From positions 1 through 16,752 of the forward strand of contig JALRIU010000034.1 in the NCBI GenBank assembly GCA_023255355.1: a stretch of DNA of 16,752 nt. The letters run 5' to 3'. Positions 1 to 7,236 of this stretch are shown in pieces. Below the pieces are notes generated by a model. It saw only the letters and a program-made list of their open reading frames with translations, was not told the origin of the DNA and ran no database searches. A program made the position numbers and the translations under genes. This DNA is from Pseudomonadales bacterium (GTDB lineage: Bacteria > Pseudomonadota > Gammaproteobacteria > Pseudomonadales > JAHEIH01). Within the stretch, counting starts at the first letter, position 1. Every line of letters starts with the position of its first letter.

Positions 1-2
1 AA

Positions 3-518
3 GTATCAATAGTTTGGTCATGTCAGCACGCTATGGCAGAAACGCTCATGGCACTTGATGACGAAGCTTTTATGGCTGATTTAAGTCATGCCAGCGAAAC
101 GATCTTAGGTAATGCGATAGCTGTCGGCCCACGCCAATGTGTGCCCTTAAGACAGCGTCACGCGACAGACTACATAAAGCAACGATGCGTATTAATCGGC
201 GATGCTGCGCACACGATACATCCCCTCGCTGGTCAAGGCATGAATATAGGGCTTGGCGATTCCATCGTGCTAGTAGAAGAATTACTCAGGTCAAAAATGC
301 GAGGCCTTGGCGTGGCGCATAACCAAGGGCTAAAGCGCTTTCAACGTCGTCGCAAGTCTGAAAACTTGAATATGATGTATACCATGGAAGGCTTTAAGCG
401 CTTGTTTGAAACTAAGGATTTGCATCTTTTATGGGCGCGCAATGAGGGTATGCGCTGGCTTAATCGTATTGATAGCATTAAAACCAGCATCGTGGCCGCA
501 GCTGTAGGTCAGGATTAA
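3..518 (+). CDS. FAD-dependent ubiquinone-biosynthesis hydroxylase (UbiI/UbiH/UbiF family), 3' part only
   Basis: The reading frame is open from base 3, so this is the C-terminal ~171 residues of a protein whose start lies outside the window. Family members are about 400 residues. The first visible codons give V-S-I-V-W-S, a strand conserved in the UbiH/UbiI/UbiF/Coq6 flavoprotein monooxygenases. The second FAD-binding motif G-D-A-A-H-T-I-H-P-L-A-G-Q-G-M-N follows about 65 residues further on and is diagnostic. These enzymes hydroxylate the aromatic ring of ubiquinone precursors using FAD, NAD(P)H and O2. The C-terminal half looks most like UbiI (VisC), but the fragment does not settle which ring position is modified. 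An ATG at 33 begins a shorter frame, but it is internal because the homology continues upstream of it. The gene is convergent with hemW and the two stop codons overlap. Confidence 0.88.
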   Translation, partial: VSIVWSCQHAMAETLMALDDEAFMADLSHASETILGNAIAVGPRQCVPLRQRHATDYIKQRCVLIGDAAHTIHPLAGQGMNIGLGDSIVLVEELLRSKMRGLGVAHNQGLKRFQRRRKSENLNMMYTMEGFKRLFETKDLHLLWARNEGMRWLNRIDSIKTSIVAAAVGQD

Positions 519-1660
519 TCTAGAAACCTTTCCAACACCGCATTAAGGTAAAGGGCTCCTCGCTCTGTTGTCGCCAAACGGTCGTCACGATCTACCATTA
601 GACCCTCAGCGCGAAGCTGATGCCAAGTTGGAATCAATTGCGCAACATCAACTAGCGTGCGTTCAGTAAAAAGTTCTATCGAGACGCCCTCACGCAATCG
701 CAAAGCGTTCATCATAAATTCGAAGGCCTGATCTTTATGTTCAATAGTGTTTAGCTTACAAATATTCAGGCTATCTTTTGACATATAATGTTCAGGTAAG
801 CGGGTTTTTTGACTGCGAATGATGCGTCCTTCTGCGGGGAGGGTAAATTTGCCATGTGCGCCAGCACCGATGCCAATGTAATCGCCAAAATGCCAATAAT
901 TTATATTGTGACGACTTTGATTACCCGGACGGCTATAAGCGGACACCTCATATTGGATAAGGCCATGTTGCTTAATGCAATCCCAGCCTGCCTCGGCAAT
1001 ATCACAAAGGATATCCTCTTCTGGGAGTGTTGGCGGGGCAGAATAAAACGCCGTATTTTGCTCTATAGTTAGCTGATACCAGGAAAGGTGCTTTACACCT
1101 AGGCTAAGCGCTGTATTGATGTCATGTAGCGCATCTTCGACTGTTTGTGAAGGCAGGCCATGCATTAGATCGATATTGAAATTATCGAATCCTGCATACT
1201 GGGCAATGCCAATGGCTTTTTGAGCCTCACCACCGGAGTGAATTCTACCAAGGGCACTTAAATGCTTATCCTGAAAGCTTTGTACGCCGATCGATAAACG
1301 ATTAACACCCGCTTCGCGGAAGCCAGTAAATTTAGCTTGCTCAAATGTACCCGGATTCGCCTCGAGGGTAATCTCGCAATCTGGACTTAGCGTTAAGCGC
1401 GATTCGACACCGCGTAAAATTCGGCTAATGCCAGCCGCTGAAAACAAACTTGGAGTGCCGCCCCCAAAGAATATGCTTTCAATCGAACGGCCTTGTGCAT
1501 AAGGTAGATCTGCGTCTAAATCGCGCATTAAGCTATCAATATAGTTATCTTCTGGTAACTGTTCAGTTTTTTGTGCGTGGGAATTAAAGTCGCAATAAGG
1601 ACATTTACGAACACACCATGGAATGTGGATATACAGTGAAAGAGGTGGCAATGTCAGCAT
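515..1660 (-). CDS. hemW: Radical SAM haem chaperone HemW
   Basis: This 381-residue protein is a radical SAM enzyme-like haem chaperone that delivers haem to respiratory proteins. It was often annotated as oxygen-independent coproporphyrinogen III oxidase. The N-terminus carries C16-x3-C20-x2-C23, which binds the [4Fe-4S] cluster, followed by D-F. True HemN oxidases have a fourth cysteine there (CxxxCxxCxC), so the sequence favours HemW. G-G-G-T-P-S at 66-71 and R-L-S-I-G-V-Q-S-F at 121-129 are the SAM-binding and barrel motifs of the family, and the C-terminal HemN_C-type region is present. Length is normal. The start codon shares one base with the rdgB stop (TAATG), and I see no Shine-Dalgarno sequence, so translation is probably coupled. 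It is the last gene of the yggS operon, an arrangement also found in E. coli (rdgB-hemW). Confidence 0.95.
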   Translation of the reverse strand: MLTLPPLSLYIHIPWCVRKCPYCDFNSHAQKTEQLPEDNYIDSLMRDLDADLPYAQGRSIESIFFGGGTPSLFSAAGISRILRGVESRLTLSPDCEITLEANPGTFEQAKFTGFREAGVNRLSIGVQSFQDKHLSALGRIHSGGEAQKAIGIAQYAGFDNFNIDLMHGLPSQTVEDALHDINTALSLGVKHLSWYQLTIEQNTAFYSAPPTLPEEDILCDIAEAGWDCIKQHGLIQYEVSAYSRPGNQSRHNINYWHFGDYIGIGAGAHGKFTLPAEGRIIRSQKTRLPEHYMSKDSLNICKLNTIEHKDQAFEFMMNALRLREGVSIELFTERTLVDVAQLIPTWHQLRAEGLMVDRDDRLATTERGALYLNAVLERFLD

Positions 1661-2241
1661 TATGAAAGGGCTTTGAGCATGGCCTGCATGGCTTTGCCGC
1701 GATGGCTAATTCGGTTTTTATGAGCTGGATCCATTTCTGCTGCAGTACACTGTAAATCGTCAAGCCAAAATAACGGGTCATAGCCAAACCCACCGCTACC
1801 TTGGGGGGCAGACAAAATAGTACCTTCCCAACTGGCATGGCAAATAATCGGAACAGGGTCTTCCGCTGAACGCATAAAAACTAACACACAATGATAGCGA
1901 GCGGTTCTATTTGTATGGTTTTGAAGCTGTTTCAAAAGCTCGAGGTTGTTACTTGTGTCATTGGCGCCAGGGCCTGAAAATCTTGCTGAATAGATGCCGG
2001 GTGCACCATTGAGTGCATCAAGCGCTATGCCTGAGTCATCGGCAAGTGAAGGCAAGCCAGTATGCAAACAACAGTTTCTAGCCTTTATTAAGGCGTTTTC
2101 AACAAAGGTTAATCCGGTTTCCTCTGCTTCGGGAACTTGCCATTCAGATTGAGCATCAACCTGCCAGCCAAGGGGTGATAGCATGTCAGAGAACTCACGC
2201 AATTTGCCCTTGTTGCCAGAAGCGAGTACTAACTTAGCCAT
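1660..2241 (-). CDS. rdgB: XTP/dITP (non-canonical purine NTP) pyrophosphatase RdgB
   Basis: This 193-residue protein belongs to the Ham1/RdgB family, which hydrolyses XTP, ITP and dITP to monophosphates and so keeps deaminated purines out of nucleic acids. The signature segments are all present: A-S-G-N-K-G-K at 7-13 (triphosphate binding), A-D-D-S-G-I at 67-72 with the catalytic aspartate D69, G-A-P-G-I-Y-S-A-R-F-S-G at 79-90, and a later G-G-F-G-Y-D-P-L-F. Length is typical. Its ATG overlaps the metW stop by one base (TAATG). The 20 bases before it contain no AGG or GGA, so reinitiation after metW is the likely mode of translation. In turn it overlaps hemW by one base in the same way. Confidence 0.96.
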   Translation of the reverse strand: MAKLVLASGNKGKLREFSDMLSPLGWQVDAQSEWQVPEAEETGLTFVENALIKARNCCLHTGLPSLADDSGIALDALNGAPGIYSARFSGPGANDTSNNLELLKQLQNHTNRTARYHCVLVFMRSAEDPVPIICHASWEGTILSAPQGSGGFGYDPLFWLDDLQCTAAEMDPAHKNRISHRGKAMQAMLKALS

Positions 2242-2825
2242 TAGCGTAATTTATAAATCGCTGTGGCACCAAATAGATTGGGGAACCACTTGGTTAACAA
2301 CCCTTGACTGCCGTCTGCTTCGACAACCACTTTTGCAACAATAGTAATGTTAAGTTCGTGGCATAAATCTTCAAAATCGCTGATTGTACAAAAATGAAGA
2401 TTGGGGGTGTCATACCATGAATAGGGCATGAATTTAGACACTGGCATGTGTCCAAATAATCCTAAATGTAACCGGCTTCGCCAGTTGGCAAAGTTTGGAA
2501 AGGCGACAATCCCTTCGTTACCGACACGCAATAATTCTTGCAGTACCTTGTGAGGGTAATGGGTTGCTTGCAGCGTCTGAGTCATGACCACAAGGTCAAA
2601 GCTCTTATCAGCAAAGTTTGGTAGGCCTTTGTCGATATCCTGTTCTATCACGCTTAAGCCTTGTGCAGCGCAAGCGAGGATATTGTCAGCATCAATTTCA
2701 ATGCCTAAGCAAGCGTGACCATCCTCTTTAAGAATAGACATCAACGAACCGTCACCGCAGCCCAAATCAAGTACGCGGCTATCAGCTTTAACCCAACGGC
2801 GAATAATTTCTAAATCAACCCGCAT
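2241..2825 (-). CDS. metW: Methionine biosynthesis protein MetW (SAM-dependent methyltransferase fold)
   Basis: This 194-residue protein has a class I methyltransferase fold, with the SAM-binding loop L-D-L-G-C-G-D-G at 19-26 and an acidic strand end (G-I-E-I-D) around 40-44. MetW is almost always paired with MetX in proteobacteria, as here, and is needed for efficient homoserine acylation in some species. Its own reaction is not well established. The gene starts inside metX, overlapping it by 11 bases. An A-A-G-G-A-G Shine-Dalgarno sequence lies within the metX coding sequence, 7 bases before the ATG, which supports this start. The close overlap suggests that MetX and MetW are made in fixed proportion and may act as a complex. 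Confidence 0.95.
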   Translation of the reverse strand: MRVDLEIIRRWVKADSRVLDLGCGDGSLMSILKEDGHACLGIEIDADNILACAAQGLSVIEQDIDKGLPNFADKSFDLVVMTQTLQATHYPHKVLQELLRVGNEGIVAFPNFANWRSRLHLGLFGHMPVSKFMPYSWYDTPNLHFCTISDFEDLCHELNITIVAKVVVEADGSQGLLTKWFPNLFGATAIYKLR

Positions 2826-3975
2826 TATTCAGCTCCTTGGCAACATTGTTCATGTAGGCTGCAAACAGATCTTCATAGCGCTTGTTGGGCAGTAAGAACG
2901 CATCGTGACCATAGCTAGATTCGATTTCGGCATATGATACAGGGCGTCTAGCAGCCAACAGTGCCTCGACAATTTCTTGCGAGCGTTGCGGCGCAAAGCG
3001 CCAATCAGTACTGAAAGAAATAACCAAAAACCCGCATTTAGTATGGCTAAACGCTTCGCTGGGGTTGTCGTTGTACTCGCGGGCAAGATCGAAGTAATCG
3101 AGGGCCCGCGTCATTAAAATGTATGTGTTAGCGTCAAAGCTTTCTGCAAATGTATCGCCCTGATATTCAAGGTAACTTTCAATTTGAAATTCGTAATCGA
3201 ATTCAGTGCCAAGATCAAAATTACCACGTTTAAGTTCACGCCCAAATTTCTCACCCATCAAGTCATCAGATAAGTAGGTTACATGCGCAATTTTACGTGC
3301 TAGTGATAGACCAATACGGGGTTTAGTTTTGAAATCATAAAAATGGCCATCGTGCCAGTCTGGATCCTTGGAGATCGCACTGCGAGCGATATTATTAAAG
3401 GCAATATTTTGCGAGCTTAGATTCATCGCTGATGCGATCACGATACAGTGACGAATCTTATCAGGGTATTCCAGCGACCAACGCATGGCCTGCATACCGC
3501 CTAGGCTGCCACCGACTACAGCGGCAAGTTGCTCGACACCTAGGTGATCTAGAAGGCGAGCTTGACTATGTACCCAATCTCGACAGCGTAAAATAGGAAA
3601 GTCTGATCCCCAGGGTTTGCCAGTGGCTGGGTTTATTGTGTTCGGGCCTGTACTACCATGACAGCCACCCAAATTATTAAGGGCAATCACAAAGAATTTA
3701 TTGGTATCAATCGCTTTGCCGGGGCCAATATAATGATCCCACCAGCCAGGGCGTTTATCATCGTCGCTATAGACACCTGCTGCGTGATGATTGCCACTAA
3801 GGGCGTGACAAATCAATACCGCGTTGGATTTATCGGCATTGAGTTCACCGTAGGTCTCATAGATCAATTCAAAGTTATCCAACGTACGGCCGTTTGATAA
3901 TGCCAGTGGCTCTTCAAACTGCACAGTTTGTGGATGAACAATGCCTACTGAGGCGGGTTGCTGTTGTTGGCTCAT
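2815..3975 (-). CDS. metX: Homoserine O-acyltransferase MetX (acetyl or succinyl)
   Basis: This 386-residue alpha/beta-hydrolase-fold enzyme activates homoserine in the first committed step of methionine synthesis. The catalytic triad is visible: nucleophile S157 in G-G-S-L-G-G-M-Q, D324 in F-S-T-D-W-R, and H357 in Y-G-H-D-A-F. The C-H-A-L-S-G-N-H-H-A-A-G segment at 57-67 forms the oxyanion region. Family members use acetyl-CoA or succinyl-CoA, and the enzyme paired with MetW in P. aeruginosa is reported to be a succinyltransferase. I cannot assign the acyl donor from sequence alone. The ATG is preceded by a strong A-A-G-G-A-A-G-G ribosome-binding site that also covers the region of the yggT stop. 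The N-terminus (M-S-Q-Q-Q-Q-P) is polar and probably disordered. Confidence 0.95.
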   Translation of the reverse strand: MSQQQQPASVGIVHPQTVQFEEPLALSNGRTLDNFELIYETYGELNADKSNAVLICHALSGNHHAAGVYSDDDKRPGWWDHYIGPGKAIDTNKFFVIALNNLGGCHGSTGPNTINPATGKPWGSDFPILRCRDWVHSQARLLDHLGVEQLAAVVGGSLGGMQAMRWSLEYPDKIRHCIVIASAMNLSSQNIAFNNIARSAISKDPDWHDGHFYDFKTKPRIGLSLARKIAHVTYLSDDLMGEKFGRELKRGNFDLGTEFDYEFQIESYLEYQGDTFAESFDANTYILMTRALDYFDLAREYNDNPSEAFSHTKCGFLVISFSTDWRFAPQRSQEIVEALLAARRPVSYAEIESSYGHDAFLLPNKRYEDLFAAYMNNVAKELNNAG

Positions 3976-3984
3976 TCGCCTTCC

Positions 3985-4572
3985 TTAAATGCCCAAAACT
4001 AATCCAGGTGGAAGGCCTGAAGCCGCCCCTAGATGTGAGATGATAATTTTAGATATGTTGATTCCAATAAATGCAAATATTGGGGAAATATCTAAACCGC
4101 CCAGCGAGGGTAGGATGGCGCGGATGGGGCGCATAATAGGGTCAACCAGTTGAGAGATCAATAGTGCAGCAGGATGGTAACTACCTGGCGCAATCCAACT
4201 CAAAACTATCGAGACAATTAATGCAAAGAAATACACATTGGCAATCATTTGCAGCAGACCTATCAGACCCCATAAAGCCAGTTTGGCAGGGTTATATAAA
4301 CCGTACCCTTGCATAACCAAAATCAAACTCATGGCGACAACTTGAATAATCACACCGAGGACAATCGAGGCGATATCCAAGCCACCAAACCCTGGCACAA
4401 CCTTACGAATAGGCATTAGCAATGGATTGGTCACTTTTACGAGTGTTTGAGAGATCGGGTTGTAAAAGTCAGCGCGAGCTACCTGTAGTAAAAACCGGGT
4501 CACCACCACGAAAAGGTAGAGTTCGAATAGGGTTTGTACTAAATAGGTGCCAATATCAGCTGCTGCGCCCAT
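3985..4572 (-). CDS. yggT: YggT family integral membrane protein
   Basis: This 195-residue, strongly hydrophobic protein is made of two copies of the YGGT domain. The copies are recognisable as an internal repeat: D-F-Y-N-P-I at about 35 and S-Y-H-P-A at about 131 are each followed about 15 residues later by M-x-P-I-R, and then by G-G-L-D-I at 64-68 and 158-162. I see about four hydrophobic segments (around 12-30, 67-88, 98-125 and 163-180). The family is widespread and often sits beside proC and yggS. Roles in osmotic tolerance or membrane protein placement have been suggested, but no biochemical activity is agreed. The start has a good Shine-Dalgarno sequence (AAGGAG, 7 bases upstream) that overlaps the proC stop codon. 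Only 9 bases separate it from metX. Confidence 0.93.
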   Translation of the reverse strand: MGAAADIGTYLVQTLFELYLFVVVTRFLLQVARADFYNPISQTLVKVTNPLLMPIRKVVPGFGGLDIASIVLGVIIQVVAMSLILVMQGYGLYNPAKLALWGLIGLLQMIANVYFFALIVSIVLSWIAPGSYHPAALLISQLVDPIMRPIRAILPSLGGLDISPIFAFIGINISKIIISHLGAASGLPPGLVLGI

Positions 4573-4583
4573 AAGCGTGCTCC

Positions 4584-5405
4584 TTAGGTAAATAACGTGC
4601 TCATTTCCTGCGATCGCGCAACCGCGGTTTGCAGGGCTTTGTTAACTATAGTCGCTAAATCGTCTGCCTCAAAGGATTGAATGGCACGTTCTGTAACTCC
4701 GTTTGGCGAAGTAACTCTGCGGCGAAGTTCGACCACGTCGATATCGGTTTCACTTGCCATTCTCGCCGACCCTAGAACGGTTTGTAGCGCTAGTTTTTCG
4801 GCAACATCGCGGCTCAGACCGAGGCCTTCAGCAGCTTCAATTAAACATTGGGTAAACAGAAATATATACGCTGGCCCGCAACCAGATAGCGCGGTCACTG
4901 CGTGTAATTGTTCTTCATCATCACACCACATAGCAACGCCTACTGCTGACATAATTTGTTCAGCAAGCGCTTTTTGAGCAACGCTACAGCCGGTGTTGGC
5001 ATAGAGGCCTGTTGCACCCGCACGTAATTGGCTTGGTGTATTAGGCATGCTTCTAACAATGGCACACTTTCCACCTATCCAATCGGCAAGGCTGGCCGCC
5101 GTTACACCGGCGGCAACCGAAATAACAAGTTTACCGCGAAGTGACTCGGCGTGCTCTTTCACTAAGTCTTTCATCATTTGTGGTTTCACAGCTAGCACCA
5201 CAACGTCAGCAAATGTTATCGCGGCAGCATTATCTGTAGATACGGTAATGGCGCCCAGCGATTGGGCACGTGCCAAACTAGCATCACTGCGGGCTGTGGC
5301 ATAAATGTTGGCGGCTGCAAAACCCTCAGCTAATAGCCCACCTATGATACTGTTTGCCATATTCCCCGAGCCGATAAATGCGATGCGTGGCTGTTGTTGA
5401 GTCAT
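4584..5405 (-). CDS. proC: Pyrroline-5-carboxylate reductase ProC
   Basis: This 273-residue NAD(P)H-dependent enzyme catalyses the last step of proline synthesis, reducing 1-pyrroline-5-carboxylate. The Rossmann motif I-G-S-G-N-M-A occupies 11-17. A-V-K-P-Q at 72-76, R-S-M-P-N-T-P at 118-124 and the C-terminal dimerisation and active-site signature (S-G-C-G-P-A-Y-I-F at 174-182, and V-T-S-P-N-G-V-T-E-R-A at 231-241) are all present. Length is normal. The start codon overlaps the yggS stop as TAATG, with G-G-A-G lying 7 bases before the ATG inside yggS. The yggS-proC-yggT order is common in proteobacteria and fits the PLP-linked role of YggS in amino-acid metabolism. Confidence 0.97.
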   Translation of the reverse strand: MTQQQPRIAFIGSGNMANSIIGGLLAEGFAAANIYATARSDASLARAQSLGAITVSTDNAAAITFADVVVLAVKPQMMKDLVKEHAESLRGKLVISVAAGVTAASLADWIGGKCAIVRSMPNTPSQLRAGATGLYANTGCSVAQKALAEQIMSAVGVAMWCDDEEQLHAVTALSGCGPAYIFLFTQCLIEAAEGLGLSRDVAEKLALQTVLGSARMASETDIDVVELRRRVTSPNGVTERAIQSFEADDLATIVNKALQTAVARSQEMSTLFT

Positions 5406-6088
5406 TATCTTGCTCCAAAAATATCGGTGCCAATTCTTACCATGGTGGTTCCTTCCGCGATGGCGGCTTCAAGATCACCCGACATACCCATTGAAAGGGT
5501 GTCACAACTTGAATAATGTTGTTGAACCACATCGAAAATAGATTTTACGCGAGCAAAGTTGGACCGTTGTACTTCAATGTCGTTACTGTGCTCTGGAATG
5601 GCCATGATACCACGCAATACTAAATTGTCCTGACTATTCACCACCTCCGCCAAGCTTAATACATCTTCCAAACTGTCAGCACCACCTTTACTGGCTTCGT
5701 CATTAATGTTGATTTGGATACAACATTGTAAAGGAGGTAGTGATGTGGGACGTTGCTCAGAAAGCCGGTGAGCAATTTTGGCGCGATCGATGCTGTGAAC
5801 CCAGCTAAAATTTTCTGCTATGGGGCGTGTCTTGTTGGACTGAATTTGACCGATAAAATGCCAATTGATGTCCTGATGTTGGCAGTTAGTTATTTTATCG
5901 AGTGCATCTTGCAGATAATTTTCGCCAAAATCACGCTGATCCAACTGATAAACTTCATCGACCATGGCAAGCGGTTTTGTTTTTGATACGGCCAGTAATT
6001 TTACTGCGTCCGCAGTCCTACCTGCCGTTTGTTCGGCATGACGGATCCGTTCCAAAACTGATAAGTATTGTTTAGCGATGATTGACAT
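5405..6088 (-). CDS. yggS: PLP homeostasis protein, YggS/PROSC (PLPBP) family
   Basis: This 227-residue protein has the fold of alanine racemase domain 1 and binds pyridoxal 5'-phosphate, but family members lack known enzyme activity. They buffer PLP and influence amino-acid and keto-acid pools. The PLP lysine is K36 in A-V-S-K-T-K-P. F-G-E-N-Y-L-Q-D at 54-61, H-F-I-G-Q-I-Q-S-N-K further on, and the C-terminal S-M-G-M-S-G-D-L-E-A-A-I phosphate-binding loop complete the family signature. It is the first gene of the leftward operon. It is transcribed away from pilT, and its candidate promoter overlaps that of pilT. Confidence 0.96.
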   Translation of the reverse strand: MSIIAKQYLSVLERIRHAEQTAGRTADAVKLLAVSKTKPLAMVDEVYQLDQRDFGENYLQDALDKITNCQHQDINWHFIGQIQSNKTRPIAENFSWVHSIDRAKIAHRLSEQRPTSLPPLQCCIQININDEASKGGADSLEDVLSLAEVVNSQDNLVLRGIMAIPEHSNDIEVQRSNFARVKSIFDVVQQHYSSCDTLSMGMSGDLEAAIAEGTTMVRIGTDIFGAR

Positions 6089-6098
6089 GGCATTCCGA

Positions 6099-6128
6099 TT
6101 GGCGGTATCTAAATATCGTTATTATACT
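6099..6128 (+). promoter_or_regulatory. Candidate sigma-70 promoter for pilT-pilU
   Basis: A -35-like TTGGCG at 6099-6104 (4 of 6 matches to TTGACA) is followed after 18 bases by TATACT at 6123-6128 (5 of 6 matches to TATAAT). Transcription would begin near 6135 and leave a leader of about 50 bases before pilT. This is inferred from sequence only. The -10 lies partly over a -10 on the opposite strand. Confidence 0.45.
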
Positions 6129-6149
6129 TTTGTGAAAATTAATTGCAGC
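6121..6149 (-). promoter_or_regulatory. Candidate sigma-70 promoter for the yggS operon
   Basis: On the minus strand a perfect TATAAT lies at 6126-6121, 33 bases upstream of the yggS start codon. The corresponding -35 region (6143-6149, reading CTGCAA or GCTGCA) matches the consensus poorly. It shares four bases with the proposed pilT -10 on the other strand. Confidence 0.4.
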
Positions 6150-6166
6150 TTTGTATGCACACTTTT

Positions 6167-6180
6167 ATTCCACAAGGAAT
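6167..6180 (+). promoter_or_regulatory. Small hairpin covering the pilT Shine-Dalgarno sequence
   Basis: ATTCC (6167-6171) and GGAAT (6176-6180) are perfect inverted repeats around a 4-base ACAA loop. The Shine-Dalgarno sequence AAGGAA (6174-6179) lies mostly in the right arm. If it folded in the mRNA it would reduce access to the ribosome-binding site. The stem is only 5 base pairs, so stability is marginal. Confidence 0.35.
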
Positions 6181-6184
6181 GATC

Positions 6185-7219
6185 ATGGATATCACAGAAT
6201 TACTCGCGTTTAGTGCCAAACAAAATGCCTCAGACCTTCACCTATCAGCAGGCCTTCCACCGATGATACGCGTTGATGGCGATGTAAGAAGGATTAATCT
6301 TCCGCCCATGGAGCACAAAGAGGTCCATGCATTAATTTATGAAATCATGAATGATAAGCAGCGCAAGGATTTCGAAGAGTTTTTAGAAACAGACTTTTCC
6401 TTTGAGGTACCGGGGGTTGCTCGGTTTCGTGTCAATGCCTTCAATCAGAACCGCGGCGCAGGTGCGGTATTTCGGACGATTCCATCTAAAGTGCTGACGA
6501 TGGAAGAGTTGGGTATGGGGCAAGTATTTAAGGATATTTCAATGACGCCGCGTGGCTTGGTGTTAGTGACAGGGCCTACTGGGTCGGGTAAATCTACGAC
6601 GCTTGCCGCGATGATGGACTACATCAATGACAATAAATATGAGCACATTTTAACTATCGAAGATCCAATCGAATTTGTGCACCAGTCTAAGAAATGTCTA
6701 GTTAACCAGCGTGAGGTTCACCGCGATACTCATGGTTTTGATGCCGCGCTGCGCTCTGCCTTACGTGAAGACCCTGACATTATTCTCGTGGGCGAGATGC
6801 GTGACCTTGAAACAATCCGTTTGGCACTCACAGCAGCAGAAACAGGTCATTTGGTTTTTGGTACGTTGCACACCACATCAGCGGCAAAAACGATTGACCG
6901 TGTCATCGACGTGTTTCCCGCAGAAGAAAAATCGATGGTCCGTTCTATGTTGTCAGAGTCATTACAAGCCGTTATTTCACAAACGTTGATGAAAAAACAG
7001 GGTGGTGGCAGGGTGGCGGCTCACGAAATTATGCGTGGTACGCCGGCTATTCGAAACCTCATTCGCGAAGATAAAATTGCCCAAATGTATTCAGCTATCC
7101 AGACGGGTGCGGCACAGGGCATGCAGACACTTGATCAATGCCTTCAGGAGTTGGTTGATAAGCGCATTATCAGTCGTGAAGCAGCCCGTGAAAAGGCCAA
7201 GATCCCCGCTAACTTTTAA
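6185..7219 (+). CDS. pilT: Type IV pilus retraction ATPase PilT
   Basis: This 344-residue secretion-superfamily ATPase forms a cytoplasmic hexamer that drives pilus disassembly and therefore twitching. Walker A is G-P-T-G-S-G-K-S-T at 130-138 (K136). The Asp box is I-L-T-I-E-D-P-I-E-F at 155-164, and Walker B is D-I-I-L-V-G-E-M-R-D at 198-207 with catalytic E204. His-box residues are H222 and H229. The A-I-R-N-L-I-R-E motif (288-295) specific to PilT retraction motors is intact. I chose the ATG at 6185 because it gives the M-D-I-T-E-L-L start and 344-residue length of P. aeruginosa PilT. It also lies 5 bases after AAGGAA. In-frame ATGs at 6143 and 6179 would add residues without homology, and the one at 6179 overlaps the Shine-Dalgarno sequence. 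pilU follows after 17 bases. Confidence 0.98.
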   Translation: MDITELLAFSAKQNASDLHLSAGLPPMIRVDGDVRRINLPPMEHKEVHALIYEIMNDKQRKDFEEFLETDFSFEVPGVARFRVNAFNQNRGAGAVFRTIPSKVLTMEELGMGQVFKDISMTPRGLVLVTGPTGSGKSTTLAAMMDYINDNKYEHILTIEDPIEFVHQSKKCLVNQREVHRDTHGFDAALRSALREDPDIILVGEMRDLETIRLALTAAETGHLVFGTLHTTSAAKTIDRVIDVFPAEEKSMVRSMLSESLQAVISQTLMKKQGGGRVAAHEIMRGTPAIRNLIREDKIAQMYSAIQTGAAQGMQTLDQCLQELVDKRIISREAAREKAKIPANF

Positions 7220-7221
7220 GG

Positions 7222-7236
7222 GTTGTTGATAACAAC
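7222..7236 (+). promoter_or_regulatory. Inverted repeat between the pilU Shine-Dalgarno sequence and start codon
   Basis: GTTGTT (7222-7227) and AACAAC (7231-7236) are perfect inverted repeats with a GAT loop. They fill the space between AAGG (7218-7221) and the pilU ATG at 7237. Without folding, the Shine-Dalgarno sequence would be about 15 bases from the start, which is too far for efficient use. Folding would bring the two together or block the site. Confidence 0.35.

Noticed and set aside
809..1072. 87-residue plus-strand frame antisense to hemW
   Set aside because: It lies wholly within a clear hemW, has no recognisable domain and no ribosome-binding site, and its composition fits an antisense shadow.
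515..1660. Annotation as oxygen-independent coproporphyrinogen oxidase HemN
   Set aside because: The cluster motif ends CxxCDF without the fourth cysteine of true HemN, and the position beside rdgB is that of hemW.
2815..5405. Similar Gln-rich N-termini of MetX (M-S-Q-Q-Q-Q-P) and ProC (M-T-Q-Q-Q-P)
   Set aside because: Short polar N-terminal tails with CAA/CAG runs are common and the rest of the proteins is unrelated, so this is probably coincidence.
6143..6184. Longer pilT reading frame starting at 6143
   Set aside because: The extra 14 residues have no match to PilT as I know it, have no ribosome-binding site, and would start over the leader hairpin. The ATG at 6185 has a good Shine-Dalgarno sequence and gives the family N-terminus.
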